From: Timema cristinae
Lineage: Eukaryota > Arthropoda > Insecta > Phasmatodea > Timematidae
Assembly: GCA_039000515.1 (NCBI GenBank)
Contig: JBCFYV010000012.1
Span: 127,854,652-127,918,651 of the forward strand
DNA: 64,000 nt
Direction: 5' to 3'
How positions within the stretch are numbered: the first letter of the stretch is position 1; the number at the start of each line of letters is the position of its first letter. Under the pieces are notes generated by a model. The model saw only the letters and a list, made by a program, of their open reading frames with translations, had not been told where the DNA came from and did not search any database. Positions 12,653-23,896 of the stretch are shown here, one piece after another. The translations under genes were made by a program, and so were the position numbers.

Positions 12653-13202
12653 CCGAGTGATACATGCTCTTTTATTCTTAACTCTCTTAATGTGTTTTTT
12701 CCCCACATTCACCCACTTTAGCCACATCCTACATGGCCTACACCTTCATTTTGATCCACACACTCTACCTTCATATATTTATTTCGAAGCCACGTTTCAC
12801 GGCCATAAAACAATGAGTTGCTATAAAAATAAGATATTACCCCTCGCTCTGTTCAATCCTAGCGCTAGAATAGTCGAGAAACCAAGTGGGTCTATAACGT
12901 TCCTGAGTGGAGCTGTTCGGCAATAGGAGAACAAACAGGGAAGGAGGAAAATACAAAATACCCTGCTATTAAATGACATCCCTCTATTCACAAAGATACA
13001 GTCTAGTCTACCTGTGCAGTCCACAGGGGGACTGTCAACTTTTCAACTATGTACATGTATAGGGCCATAGAAATAGTTTTGGGTTCGTTCCAGTAAACAA
13101 CAAACTCGTGTATTGTTATATGTTTTGTCAATATTTAACCTAACGCAACATCTGTTTGGCAATGTCTCAGCTACCTAGGCTGATGGAATGACATCAAACT
13201 AA

Positions 13203-13259
13203 AGGCGCATCCACACTATGCCGCAGTTGGCCGTTGGCACTGCCAGGTTGGCAAAGCCA
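13203..13259 (+). repeat. Left terminal inverted repeat of the Harbinger element
   Basis: It matches the reverse complement of 16024-16080 at 55 of 57 positions. It is preceded by TAA at 13200-13202. Confidence 0.96.
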
Positions 13260-13317
13260 AAGTGGCAAAGCCGACTGCTGGCCTGCCGTCTACATCTAGT
13301 TGGCATTTAGTCGCACA

Positions 13318-15426
13318 ATGTCTGCCGAGGAGGATTTACTTGTTGCTTCGGCTGCGTTCATAATCATTGAAAATTATGAAAAAATACGCAAACGGCGCAA
13401 ACGACGGTTTTGGGTGTGTCCAAGCCTTCAAAGTAGAGCACAATACGGAACTAGTGACTTAATTAAGGATTTATTATTGGATGACGTAGACGAATTGAAT
13501 CTCGAGTACAGATGTGGATGTGGTTTCAAAAACTTTTTTCGTATTAAAAGTAGTGACTTTGAAGTTCTTCTGAATAAGATAGCTCATATCATCAAGAAGG
13601 AAGACACACCCTTCAGAAGTTATATTCCTCCAGATGAACGTCTTGCAGTTACTCTGCGATTCTTAGCGACGGGAGATTCTTACCACTCGTTAAGTTACAC
13701 GTTCAAGATTTCGAAGCAAATAATTTCAAACATCATCCCGATTGTTTGTGATGCAATTGTCAGCGTTTTACAGGATTACATCAAGGTAGGAGAAAACAAG
13801 ATCTATTACAAATGAAAAATTTATTTAGTAAACATGTTTTTCGAGTTTATTACAACAAAAAATAGAAGAAAAGTCTTAAACTCAAATTATAATTTTGAAG
13901 AGATGAGGTAGGAACTAGAGTGCCATCAAAATATTGTCCATAGAGTCACTGTCCGTTAGCGAATGGGCAGACGGCGTGGGGCTTATTAGAGATTGTGGAG
14001 AGGTCGTTTGCATTCATCCGGAATAAGACGGCTGCTCAAAATGTTGGTTTGAATTGGGACATACAGGTGCCATAGGGACAGAAAATTGTTGCTGTATAAA
14101 ATTTGGTATCGGGTAAAAAGGTTGTGAGTAAGTTGCACTCAATGGGTTGCCGTTGTCATACTTACCCATTTCAGCTTCAAAGAGAATATTGCTAATTAGG
14201 TGTTTTACTATTGTTTGTGCATTTGATGATGGAAGGTCTCTAATACGCAGTCCAACTTGATCTCCAAAAGACTTGTACTGGTCTGTCACTGTTGCATTAC
14301 GTCCTTGAATCTCTCTCATAATGGAAAGAGCTTCTTCTGTAGCTGAAGACTTTTGCTTCTTTTGCGAGCCTGGCCGAGCAGAGGGTGACTTTGGCAACCT
14401 TTTATTTTTGTTTTCCCCACTTCCAGATGCATCTTTACTAGCCACTTGGTCCTGGTTGACATTCTGAGTCTCATATTCAATAATATCTTCATTCACAGTT
14501 GTATTCAGATCCTAAAAAACCAAGAAAGATTTGTGATTAGATAGGGAGGTAACAGGGACTTATTGTAAATTTAAGAAAACTGCAGGATTGTTATTAATTT
14601 GTTTCAGATGCCACAAAATGAAGCTGAGTGGAACGTTATTGCAAAGGAGTTCAATGATAAGTGGAATTTCCCAAACTGTGTTGGATCCTTTGATGGGAAG
14701 CATATCACTTTGCAATCACCAATTAATAGTGGTACCGAATATTTTAACTACAAGGGGTTCTTTAGTATAGTCCTCTTTGCGGTGGTAGATGCAAACTACA
14801 ACTTCATTTATGCAAATGTTGGTTGCCAAGGAAGGATATCAGATGGAGGTGTGTTTAGTCAAACAACATTCAAAGAATGCCTTAAGAATAAGAAAATGCA
14901 TCTCCCTCCTCCTAGTGCACTTCCTGGAAGAAGCAATACAACACCGTTTGTTTTTGTGGCAGATGATGCTTTTCCTTTGTCAAAAAACATTATTAAACCA
15001 TTTCCAGGAGCTCAAATAAAAGGTTCCAAACAAAGAGTGTTCAACTATCGGTTAAGCAAAGCACGTAGAGTGTCTGAGAATGCATTCGGGATAATATCCT
15101 CTGTGTACCGCATACTACGGAGACCTATGCTATTACAACTAGAGCGGGCTAAGAACGTATTGATGGCAGTACTTTATCTGCACACTTACTTAAGGAAAAG
15201 TAACTCCAAATCAATATACAATCCCCCCGGGACATTCGACTCTGAGTGCTCGACCACAGGTGATATCAATCCAGGAGTTTGGATACAATCGCCTTCAAAT
15301 CAAGCATTAGTTAACATTCCCAGGACTTCAAGAAGAAGCACTGATGAAGTACAAACCGTTAGAAATGAATTTTCAGAGTTTTTTACTTCCCCGGCTGGAA
15401 TAGTACCTTTTCAACACGACAAATGA
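13318..15426 (+). CDS. Harbinger DDE nuclease (HARBI1-like transposase), two exons
   Basis: The coding parts are 13318-13785 and 14608-15426, about 428 residues together. This is close to the 350-430 usual for HARBI1-like nucleases. The donor AAG|GTAGGA and the acceptor TTTCAG|ATG join in phase 0. The first ATG is at 13318; upstream in frame there is only a TTG at 13300. The amino-terminal exon carries the helical region with FRIKSSDFEVLL and PPDERLAVTLRFLATG. The DDE nuclease domain is in exon 2: D185 in GSFDGKH, D275 in VADDAFPL and E313 in SENAFG are the expected catalytic residues. RRPMLLQLERAKN and VLYLHTYLR match the family's carboxyl-terminal part. In known Harbinger elements the nuclease acts in the nucleus and needs a Myb/MADF-type partner to bind the TIRs. 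I see no stop or frameshift in either exon. An AATAAA lies near 15463. The - strand partner's second exon sits inside this gene's intron. Confidence 0.92.
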
Positions 15427-15849
15427 TAAACCCAAAACTGTGTGTATTGTATATTAATTCCTAATAAAAATTACGAATTACTGTGTGGATTAATTACTTT
15501 TATATATTTACCTGCGTGATTGTATCTGTCATTCCTTTTGGTTGATTTCGATCTTTGAGAAAGAGCATGTTGTTGTAGCAGAACCATTTACTTTTGTACA
15601 CATCATCACTTCCCGCACCAGACTTACTTGACTCTCTCTTCCGTTTTTATTTCTCGTAAAAATGACACACCAGGTTCTTAATTTTTCTTTCAACTTCCTC
15701 TTTATCTACACCAAAGCTAACAGCGATTTCTAGTAGAGCGTCCAGTTTTTTATCCTGTCTTTGTACTCTTTCAAACGACAGTCCCACAGAACAGGACGAT
15801 CTCGGTATAGGTTAATAAAATCACACACTTTAGCGTTTGTCCACTCCAT
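14014..15849 (-). pseudogene. Harbinger MADF/BESS DNA-binding partner, broken in exon 1
   Basis: Exon 1 runs from the ATG at 15849 down to 15512, and exon 2 from 14511 to the stop at 14014. The donor is CAG|GTAAAT and the acceptor TTTTTTAG|GAT, joined in phase 0. Exon 1 opens with MEWTNAKVCDFINLYRDRP then VLWDC, which is the start of a MADF (Myb/SANT-like) domain. A one-base shift right after KEYKDR moves the rest (KKLDALLEIAVSFGVDKEEV) into another frame. A TAA also interrupts the linker before KRKRESSKSG and DDVYKSKWFCYNN. Exon 2 is open, basic and Ser/Lys-rich, with a helical BESS-like stretch (SFGDQVGLRIRDLPSSNAQT). A TTTATT near 13820 on the + strand could serve as its poly(A) signal. 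In this superfamily the protein binds TIRs and helps nuclear entry of the nuclease. Sequencing error is an alternative explanation for the lesions. Confidence 0.8.
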
Positions 15850-16023
15850 GACCGAATACGGCGCTGTCCAAGACAGAACTGAACCCGCTTGGAGCCAGCG
15901 GTTGGCACGTCCCCACTCCCCGCTCTCATTGGCTTTCTTTGTAGTAGACCGACACTCGAGCGATTTTCGTTGGCAACACCGTTGGCTCGGCGGCACATGC
16001 CAGTGGCCACGTCTACATAGTAG

Positions 16024-16080
16024 TGGCTTTGCCAACCTGGCAGTGCCAACGGCCAACCGCGGCATAGTGTGGACGCGCCT
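16024..16080 (-). repeat. Right terminal inverted repeat of the Harbinger element
   Basis: Reverse complement of the left TIR with two mismatches. It is followed immediately by TAA at 16081-16083. Confidence 0.96.
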
Positions 16081-16083
16081 TAA

Positions 16084-17409
16084 CGATTGTCTCCCAGTCT
16101 CGCTGTTCAGCCGAGGTTGGCAGGTAATAACGGAATAACGCTCCATCTCTCCGGTTTGCTAACGTTCGTTAGGCCGGTAATTACTCACATGTGCGCATGT
16201 CTGACAAAGGGACGGACAGCAGTAGTACAATACCTTCATTTAAACACAACTCCACAAGTTACCAACAAAAGGTCAAATAAAAACTAATATTAATAAAAAA
16301 AAAGTGTAAGCATGTTGCGTCTGAATGTCATCAATCATATTGATAGAAGGTTGAGAGGGGTGGGGGCTGCCCATATGTGCACACACTTATCGACGTGTCG
16401 ACGGAGGAAGAAGGGTCTATGTCGCCTGATTCACCTCCAATCATTCGCTAGATTTGCTCAGACGTAACTTGGAACTATTTCCTCTTAATTATTGCATGTT
16501 TGGATGCTGGAGGAAAAAGTCGCAATTGATACAGTTCGTTATCTAGTTTTAAGTGAACAATTCAGCTTTCATTAATACGGAAAAATATCTAAGACTTACA
16601 AACTAACTTAAATCTAGAACAAACACAACACCCAATCCCCTGGTCGTTAATTCACCACAGTGAAAAGGGGATACAGAGTCTTCAACCATGCCGGGAATCA
16701 AACCAGGGATCCTTGGCTCAGTGAGCAAGAGTGCTTTCGACCGAGTTAAAGGGAGGGGGAGGGGGAGGGGTATAACGTGGACTTGTTTGATACGACCAGT
16801 AATATTCAACAAGCTTAATCAATGAGATAGGAACAGAGAAGGTCCCTTTGAGAGGTGGTGCAGCCTCATTTGCGTGGAACGAGGATATGGGAACATTAGA
16901 CAAGCACGCTAGCCCCTAGCCGATTGTTCCTCTAACCACTCGGCCACACGGTCACGCTCTCTACAGGGCCTTCACGCTCTGTTTGTCAATTTTCACGGAA
17001 TATTACTTGCCTCGCGCGGGCCTCGAACAATCCCCTCCTGCCAGCTGTACCCCACGGCCTGTTGTCACGTGCCAGCGCTGCTCACTGAGCTGTCAGAGTC
17101 CAGCACGAACAAATGGGACATTTACTTCTCAAACAGGATTTTTAGAGTTTATTTTTCAATTGGGGTGAGAATATATATATTCCTTATATTTTGCCCAAAT
17201 ACTTAGGAGAGTCTTACTACCCATTAAGATTATTTTCATTTATGTACTAGCTACAACAAGTTAATGGATCTACTTTAATGTATTCATACTTTGCTATCCC
17301 AGTCTTTCAGCTTCGAAGGTAGCTGTTTTATGTCCAGTGAATGCCCAGTCTTGGTGGTTAGACACTGGTCTCGCGGGTCGTGTGGGTAGGGGTAGAGGTA
17401 GGGTCGGTG
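16084..17409. other. Gene-free stretch
   Basis: It holds the tRNA-like repeat at 16596-16790 and a reverse tRNA-like fragment near 16905-16965 (CTAACCACTCGGCCACACGG, the complement of a GTGGCCGAGTGGTTAG A-box). No gene is supported. Confidence 0.45.
16596..16790 (-). repeat. tRNA-like dispersed repeat (related to 4800-5015)
   Basis: It shares ACTTACAAACTAACTTAAAT with 4800-5015. GGAATCAAACCAGGGATCC is the complement of a B-box-like GGTTTGATTCC, and the GCTCAGTGAGCAAGAGTGC side is tRNA-like. It is a reverse-oriented SINE-like copy. Confidence 0.5.
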
Positions 17410-17871
17410 GGAAGGTCCCAGCAACGTGGGTCGTGGTGGGACAGGAGGATATCCCGGCAACGTGGGTCGTGGTGGGACAGGAGGATATCCCGGCAACGTG
17501 TGTCGTGGTGGGACAGAAGGTTGTCCCGGCAACGTGGGTCGTGGTGGGACAGGAGGATATCCCAGCAAAGTGGGTCGTGGTGGGACAGGAGGATATCCCG
17601 ACAACGTGTGTCGTGGTGGGACAGAAGGATGTCCCGGCAACGTGGGTCGTGGTGGGACAGGAGGATATCCCAGCAACGTGGGTCGTGGTGGGACAGGAGG
17701 ATATCCCGGCAACGTGGGTCGTGGTGGGACAGGAGGATATCCCGGCAACCTGTGTCGTGGTGGGACAGGAGGATATCCCGGCAACGTGTGTCGTGGTGGG
17801 ACAGAAGGATGTCCCGGCAACGTGGGTCGTGGTGGGACAGGAGGATTCCCAGCAACGTGTGTCGCGGTGGG
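17410..17871. repeat. 36-bp minisatellite, about 12-13 copies
   Basis: The unit is GTGGGTCGTGGTGGGACAGG plus AGGATATCCCGGCAAC, with G/T and AGGA/AGAA variants. It lacks stops in most frames on both strands, which creates several overlapping 150-200-codon open frames such as a Gly-rich GRGGTGGYPGNV repeat. None has a start context or domain that argues for a gene. Confidence 0.95.
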
Positions 17872-20081
17872 AGGTGAGGAGTGAGAGGATATTATACAAT
17901 ATTGTTATTTCATAACATAAGACAATTTACTAGCTCTTTTGAATATGTGGCACACCAGGGTTCGGTAGCCCTGAATTGTGACCAGCAGAAGCATATTAGA
18001 ATGCTCCGATGCACCCTGAAGGGGAGAACGAGGGCAAATTTCAACACGTATCGACCAATTGGTCACACCGTGTGGTTTCGGATACTAAAACAAGCGGATT
18101 GTCGTATTTCACGAAGGTTCTAAAAAAAAAAAAAGACATGTTAATATAAAAATTAGTGGTTAAAAATTTATTTTGGCAAACCGATAAAGGATTTTTAGAG
18201 CTACGTGTGGAGACACTACTCTATGGGGGCTGAATGAGAGCCTCCCAAACAATTGTTTTACCCTTCTCGCTTATCCGAGCAAGGCAGGGAATTCTGACCG
18301 TGTTATAATTCCTCCACTGCTGCCTGGCCTTGTCCAATGGGAGAGAAGGGAAGGTTCCCATTGGTGCGTGAGAACGGGAGACACCGTGTCCGCCAAGCGG
18401 GCCAATAGAAATAGAGTAGAGTTCTCATTGGCGTGGAGTAAAGAGTGAACTCGTCACGGACGGTAGTGAGAACATGATCTTTGGAGCGGCCCAGGTAGGA
18501 GAGAGGGTTGTTGTTGCGGAGAAAAGACACAAGGGCCGAACTATGAAACACAACAACGTGAAGTGATGTGATCTGAAATATAATATCAATCCAGTACATT
18601 AATATTATTTTACTACATTATTGCTATTGTTTCAATGTTGACCGCATCAGAGAACTGATGAGTATTTACTGAAAGTTTGTTCCAACTTTCTGTTTTCTCA
18701 AACAAATTAAATCATTGATACCATGGTAACATCGGATGGTTTTAAGAGAGTATTAAGATTAGTCTACAAAATTGTTCTTCAGTAGGTCCACATTGAAAAT
18801 TTAAATACTAAGAGGATACATTCATATAAATATCTGTACTGTCATTATATCTTAGGGAACAGTCCTAGTTCCTGATGTGGGGAAGGCAACTTGTGTGGTC
18901 ATCAAGGCCTGTCACTGCGGATAATCAATCAATCAGCTTCTCTTATATAGCAACCCACTGCGGTGGACGCATGGCTCACAGTAAAGTAGACTGCCAAATA
19001 CGGAAAGATCGTGGTTCCATCACGGTCGGGGGTTTTAATGGGGGTTTTCATAAATGGTTTCCCACTCTCTCTCCACGCAAGTGCGGGTAAACTTCCTCTA
19101 AATTTGACCTTCCTCATCCCCAACCCCATTAGCGTAATTAGTATAACTTGAACGAGTATTAAGACTCGATGCTAAAATAGTAATATTAACCCCATACTTC
19201 TTCCATAACTTTGAAACTTTTTAGTGGCTACAATGGTTTTAAATTTTATACCAAGGTCGTATTTTTTATAATTCAATAAAAGTGCGTGTGCCCTTAGGCC
19301 GAGGCTTCTCTGGTATTTCTTGTGAGAAATAACAATTGTTAACAAACATATGTACTGTCAAACTCTGCATACGTTTGTTGCACAAGTTCAACTATTCTTG
19401 GGAGCTGCTCTGTGTCTAAGAAGAGAACAGAGGTACCAATCTCGCGAGGAATATCCCAGGGGGAGGATATTTCCCCTCAAGTTAGACGTGAACTCAATAT
19501 TCTACATCAATAACTAATGTTGGATATAAAAGGAGGCGGAATACATGAGAGAGAGGGGACAAAGTTGATGACCGACCACCCACCCCCTCTCAGCTGATAT
19601 CTGACACAGGAAGGGGTGTTGTTGTTTGAAAACACTAACCTGTGATCATTTCCTGCTCCCTGTCCCATGATCACCAAGTCAGTTTGCACGAGGGGGAGGG
19701 GGTGGTATTCGCACGTCAAGCTCTCAGCGAGCAGAGGAAGAGAACCATCTATCCTCCTCCTCCCCCCCACCCCTTCACCCGGGAAGACAGGCACATGGAG
19801 GAAGAACCGCTCAAACGACGCAGATTTAGGAAAATTAAACAAGTAACCTTTTTAGCACTGTTAAGTTCAAGGTTAAGGTTATTATCATCATCATCATCAT
19901 CTCCGGGTATCCTACAACTCCTACAGGCTACCCGCAGTTAATTACTCTCGCGCCGTAGGGGTTAGTGGAGGTATTATTTAAAGGAAACGTACCCGCATTT
20001 GTGTGGAGGAAGAGTGGGAAACCTCGGTCTTAGCCTCCACGTGACATACTAGGCGAGCCTGACACCTAGTCTGCGTGGCCC
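17872..20081. other. Gene-free stretch with one SINE
   Basis: It contains the SINE at 18955-19176, an ATC microsatellite (19883-19902) and an inverted fragment of the SINE central domain near 19993-20030 (GTACCCGCATTTGTGTGGAG). The open frames here show no recognisable domain. Confidence 0.4.
18955..19176 (+). repeat. tRNA-derived SINE, head type 1
   Basis: The head CTGCGGTGGACGCATGGCTC and a B-box-like GTGGTTCCATC are followed by the central domain CCACGCAAGTGCGGGTAAAC. ATTAGCGTAATTAGTATAAC and a decayed tail (ACGAGTATTAAGACTCGATG) end it. Confidence 0.75.
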
Positions 20082-20489
20082 CTGGACCCCTAATTTTGAA
20101 ACTTGCGAAAATACTCGCTTGCGAGCTAACTCGCAACTTATGAACTCGCAAATCGCAGGCTGTACTGAAACAGAACTAATTTTGAAAGGTTTCTAATGTC
20201 GTGCGAGTCGGTGTAGTGTTGTTTCGCTAGCGACTGAGTTTTCAATCCGACAACACTGTAAAACCATGACGTACCAAAGGGTTGGGGCGATGGTATGCCA
20301 CAACACGTCATTATACAAGATACGTAACTGAAAGTAAACATTATTATTGTATTGATTACATCATATACAACGGTTAGTTTAGTTTCGTTGGGAAACCATC
20401 TTCCAATTGTATACATCTAAACGTGTTAACTCAAAATTTTCTCAAAGTTATATAAGTAAAATAAAAACCGCCTCTCAGGAACAATCTAA

Positions 20490-20565
20490 TTTAGCACACT
20501 TGGTAGCGCGCTTGACCCGAATTCGTACTCCCATGAGTTCAATCCCAACCTAGGTAAAATATTTT
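20490..20565 (+). repeat. tRNA-like SINE head
   Basis: TAGCACACTTGGTAGCGCGC resembles a tRNA A-box arm (TAGC..A.TTGGTAGCGC). GAGTTCAATCCCAACC follows at B-box distance. The 3' body is AT-rich, so this is a SINE or tRNA pseudogene, not a functional tRNA gene. Confidence 0.5.
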
Positions 20566-20995
20566 AATTTTTGTCTGAATTTAAATCACGTTTTCGTAAT
20601 TAGAATTCAGTAATATATTTTTTTATTTTCGCAACTATTTTTAAAACATAAATATAACCTAAAAATTTTACTATGCGAATAATAATTAGCTTACTTAGCC
20701 TTATTTTAAAATGTGTACAAGCCTTATTTTAAAATGTGTACAATTTTATGTCATAAAACCCATTATTTAATTTTTAAATAATCACCTACATACAAAATTT
20801 CAAAATTAATGTAGGCCTAGCTTTTTTAATTTAATACCTTTTTAATTTATTTTTAACGACTGTTATGTTAGTCTACTTAGGCTCAAATACCTTGTGTATT
20901 TCTATAAAATATATTTAAAACATATTATATGCTTACTAATACGATCAATTAAAATTAAAGTTTAAAGTCTGTTAAACTAAAAAAAAAAAAATTTT

Positions 20996-21056
20996 TAAGG
21001 ATTTGAACACGCGAACCTTAGATCATGAGACGGTCACGTTACCGACTCACCCAAAT
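20996..21056 (-). repeat. tRNA-like SINE head, reverse
   Basis: Read on the - strand, GGGTGAGTCGGTAACGTGAC is A-box-like and GTGTTCAAATCC is B-box-like. An A-run lies next to it at about 20979-20992. Confidence 0.45.
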
Positions 21057-21458
21057 TGACGAATGAGTAAATTGAAAAAATTAGAATATATAGTTTCGTT
21101 TTCAACCAAACAAATATTTGTATTGAAGGATTGCATAAAGTGTACAAAGCAATCATATTCTTTTCTTCTGTAAACCTATTTTGTACAGTGATAGGTTTGT
21201 TTCAACAAAATCACTCTCAGAAAGCTGCAACCGAAGAGGGAGATGGCATCCATTTTGTTATTTTATTGCCTATTCGATAGACAAGGCCTGTCTCGCACGG
21301 TGTGAGGCTGGCGAGTAGAATCCGCTCGCTATTCGATCGTGTGACGTCAGTTTTCGCAGCGCAGAAGTTTCAAAATTAGGGGTTTGCGAGATTGTGTGCG
21401 AGATGAGAGAAATACGCTAGCGAATCGCTACTCGCACGTTTCAAAATTAGAGGCCCTG

Positions 21459-22984
21459 ATCGCTAACGGGGGAACTGAAGGAAGGTAGGTTAGAGTAAAT
21501 GCACCCGCATCAGCCTGAAGAGGGATCAGTCCTTCACGTCACGTTTAAGGGATTCACGAAAAGGAAATCAGAATTAAAACGAAGTGTTTCCAAGTCAAGA
21601 TTATTCATTCCCCGTCTTGCGAGGACTGTACCAGCGCTCTAGCGACTAGATATAGAAGCTGACAGGGCTCAGTGTGAGATGTATCTTAAGGTCAATCCCC
21701 TGCCATTCCGGTGTGAACTTTACACCAACGAGTGGGGCCAACCTGAGCTGGCCCGCTATACGAAAAAAGTGGCCTATATTTGTTTTTTCGTTCATGTGTC
21801 TGTGTTTTAGTATGTGTTACGACCCAAGAAGTAATATGACGTGTGAAAATGATTAGTTAAAATAAATAAAGTAGATTCTTTATTCAAAAAACTCCGTTTT
21901 CTTCATTGCAAGAAAAAGTGTAAATTAAACGAATAGGGGCACAGCAGACTAATGACTGCATTCAGGCAGGTGGATGGAAAGGTTTTTATAATGGTCTGTT
22001 TGTTAAATAATTGCGGCTAACTGTGAGTGAAGAAAAACAGAGCTTATTTTGTTTTTATTGTTCACTGGTTCAGCGGTGAGGGGTGAACAAAGATAGGCTG
22101 TATGGATCTTAATTATTTAAATAAAATCATTAAAAAACATAAGTAATGTGCAATTTGAAAAATGCATTTAAGTTATAAGCATTTGGAACAGTAAATATTG
22201 CATCCAAGATAATTTCCCCAGTTGAAATTTCGTTCTAAAAACACAATTAACAGGTGTAAAAAAATAGTCATATATTAAGCAGATTAATAGAATAATTAAA
22301 ATATTGTTGTACTCATGAACTGGCGTTAAAAGAACGACCGCCCAACTTTTGTACAAGTAGGTAGGTTTAATTCAAAACCTGTATTCTCTTATCATTTCTG
22401 TTTGTAACTTTGTTTAGGGATTTTGTAATTCTAGTGATTTTTAGAAATTAGGGAATTTTTAATTAATTTAATTATTATGTTAACACGTGGAGATAAACAA
22501 TCACTACCCGGTAAGATTTGACCTGGCCCCACCAAAAATAAAGATCACGCTCCGCCACTGAATCTGACGTATTTGTCAACGTGACCTCCCTGCTTCGGTT
22601 ACATCAGAGCTTTAAAATGTATATTTGGTTTTAGTTGTGCACTTTTTAAACCCAGTATCTTATCATCTAACTACCTATATACTAACTTAACCTTAGACAG
22701 CATTACTAACAATAAAAACAATAGCTCTGCACTAAGAATCCCATTTGATAAATTCAACGAATCTATTCTTTTAAAAAATAATCAACAAACACATTTTTAA
22801 TCTACTACTTAGTTAAAGAGAAACAAACTATTTTCACAAACATATTCAGGGGCGTACGAAACTATGTAACCACCCTAATTCTGTTTACTTTCTCTCGACA
22901 CCTCGGAGAGAGCAGTATTGTAATCGTCAAAAATAACTTGAAGTCGAGATTTTGGTAAAGGTCGACGTTTCATAACCCCCTGAA
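21459..22984. other. Gene-free stretch
   Basis: A short inverted fragment of the SINE central domain (GAGTAAATGCACCCGCAT) lies near 21495. Otherwise it is AT-rich sequence without a supported gene. Confidence 0.4.
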
Positions 22985-23260
22985 AAAAAGTGTTCTTTGC
23001 ATTGCCGTCTGTCCGTCTGTCCGTCTGTCCGTCTGTCCGTCTGTACCTCGGGCTCGAGCCGAAACCATTCTACCAATTGGGTTGAAACTTGGTATCTAGG
23101 GTTTTAATAATATCTCCCCCAAGGGATTTTTTTAATTAAGTTAGATATATAGCTCTTTTAAGGATAGTTTACTGAAGGGCAAAAAAAGAAAAATCGATCT
23201 ACACAAAATTGGCTCTAGCTATTTTGATTAAATTTAATATCTGGATATTGTTTATCATAA
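22985..23260 (+). repeat. Dispersed repeat with 8-bp GTCCGTCT array
   Basis: CCGTCTGT repeats five times (23005-23044), then a stretch reading CTCGGGCTCGAGCCGAAACC and ACCAATTGGGTTGAAACTTG. This layout of GTCCGTCT runs followed by a conserved block is common in invertebrate interspersed repeats. I cannot give the family. Confidence 0.5.
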
Positions 23261-23275
23261 TAAACAAGATGACGT

Positions 23276-23513
23276 CCTAGTGCCATAGAGTAGGTAACAG
23301 TGTTCCTAGTTCCTAGTGCCATAGAGTAGGTAACAGTGTTCCTAGTTCCTAGTGCCATAGAGTAGGAAACAGTGTTCCTAGTGCCATAGAGTAGGTAACA
23401 GTGTTCCTAGTTCCTAGTGCCATAGAGTAGGTAACAGTGTTCCTAGTTCCTAGTGCCATAGAGTAGGTAACAGTGTTCCTAGTTCCTAGTTCGATAGAGT
23501 AGGTAACAGTGTA
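23276..23513. repeat. 36-bp minisatellite, about 7 copies
   Basis: The unit is CTAGTGCCATAGAGTAGGTA plus ACAGTGTTCCTAGTTC. One unit near 23376 is shortened by a missing TAGTTCC. Confidence 0.93.
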
Positions 23514-23690
23514 GATACCTGTTATCACGTTTGACAAATCTCACCAGTTTTTAGAAAATGTATATTTCAAGATAAAAGCGAGGGAAAGTCTGTTCGGTTC
23601 ACCGGACTATTTATTATTTTACTTTTTTTGCTCTGACAATTACGAAGCTAAAATAATCTATATTTTGTTCAAGAATATGATCCTTTCTCG

Positions 23691-23896
23691 ACCGCTTCGG
23701 TGGCCGCGTGGTCTAAGGCGCTACTCTAGCAGTGGACTAGACTGCCAATAACTAGGAGATCGAGGCTCGAATTTAGGTCAGGTGTAATGAGGGTTGGTTT
23801 CCACGCTCCCGCCATGCAAATGTTGATACAGTTCCTACAAACATAACCCTCTTAATTCCTGAAACTATTAGCGTAATCAGTACAGTCGCGATGCTG
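23691..23896 (+). repeat. tRNA-derived SINE, head type 1
   Basis: A clear A box (GGCCGCGTGGTCTAAGGCG), the segment GGACTAGACTGCC and a B box (GAGGCTCGAATTT) are seen. The central CATGCAAATGTTGATACAG, ATTAGCGTAATCAGTAC and a truncated tail (GTCGCGATGCTG) follow. Confidence 0.8.

Larger units (their letters stand above)
13203..16080 (+). mobile_element. PIF/Harbinger DNA transposon, structurally complete
   Basis: This 2878-bp element is bounded by 57-bp terminal inverted repeats at 13203-13259 and 16024-16080. They begin AGGCGC(A/G)TCCACACTATG and differ at two positions, A on the left against G on the right. TAA flanks each side (13200-13202 and 16081-16083), the 3-bp target duplication typical of PIF/Harbinger. 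Inside are two genes typical of this superfamily: a DDE nuclease on the + strand and a convergent MADF/BESS DNA-binding protein on the - strand. Low TIR divergence and the intact nuclease suggest fairly recent insertion. The damaged partner gene suggests the copy could now move only with help in trans (inference). Confidence 0.95.
20082..21458. mobile_element. Candidate non-autonomous TIR element, hAT-like ends
   Basis: The left end CTGGACCCCTAATTTTGAAA and the reverse complement of the right end, CAGGGCCTCTAATTTTGAAA, match at most positions and both continue with a GCGA-rich stretch. CCCCTAATTTTGAAACTT occurs again inverted at about 21366. CTCGC/GCGAG motifs are dense in both subterminal zones, as in transposase-binding regions of hAT elements. 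The eight bases outside the two ends do not match, so no target duplication is visible. The core is AT-rich and noncoding with tRNA-like pieces. The family assignment is an inference from the CAGGG start. Confidence 0.5.

Noticed and set aside
13300..13317. Upstream start for the Harbinger nuclease at 13300
   Set aside because: The codon there is TTG; the first ATG in frame is at 13318, and the earlier part lies only 40 bp inside the TIR.
15850..16146. Upstream extension of the MADF gene beyond 15849
   Set aside because: The open frame continues past the right TIR into flanking DNA, so the extension cannot belong to the element's gene. The ATG at 15849 starts right before the domain.
16905..16965. 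Possible genuine tRNA gene on the - strand (GTGGCCGAGTGGTTAG)
   Set aside because: No matching B box or acceptor stem pairing was found at the right distance; it is more likely a SINE fragment.
17284..17915. Several 150-200-codon open frames on both strands, including Gly-rich GRGGTGGYPGNV repeats
   Set aside because: All are produced by one 36-bp unit lacking stops. Simultaneous openness of many frames argues against coding.
20490..20565. Functional tRNA gene
   Set aside because: A- and B-box-like blocks exist, but the stems do not pair well and an AT-rich SINE-like body follows.
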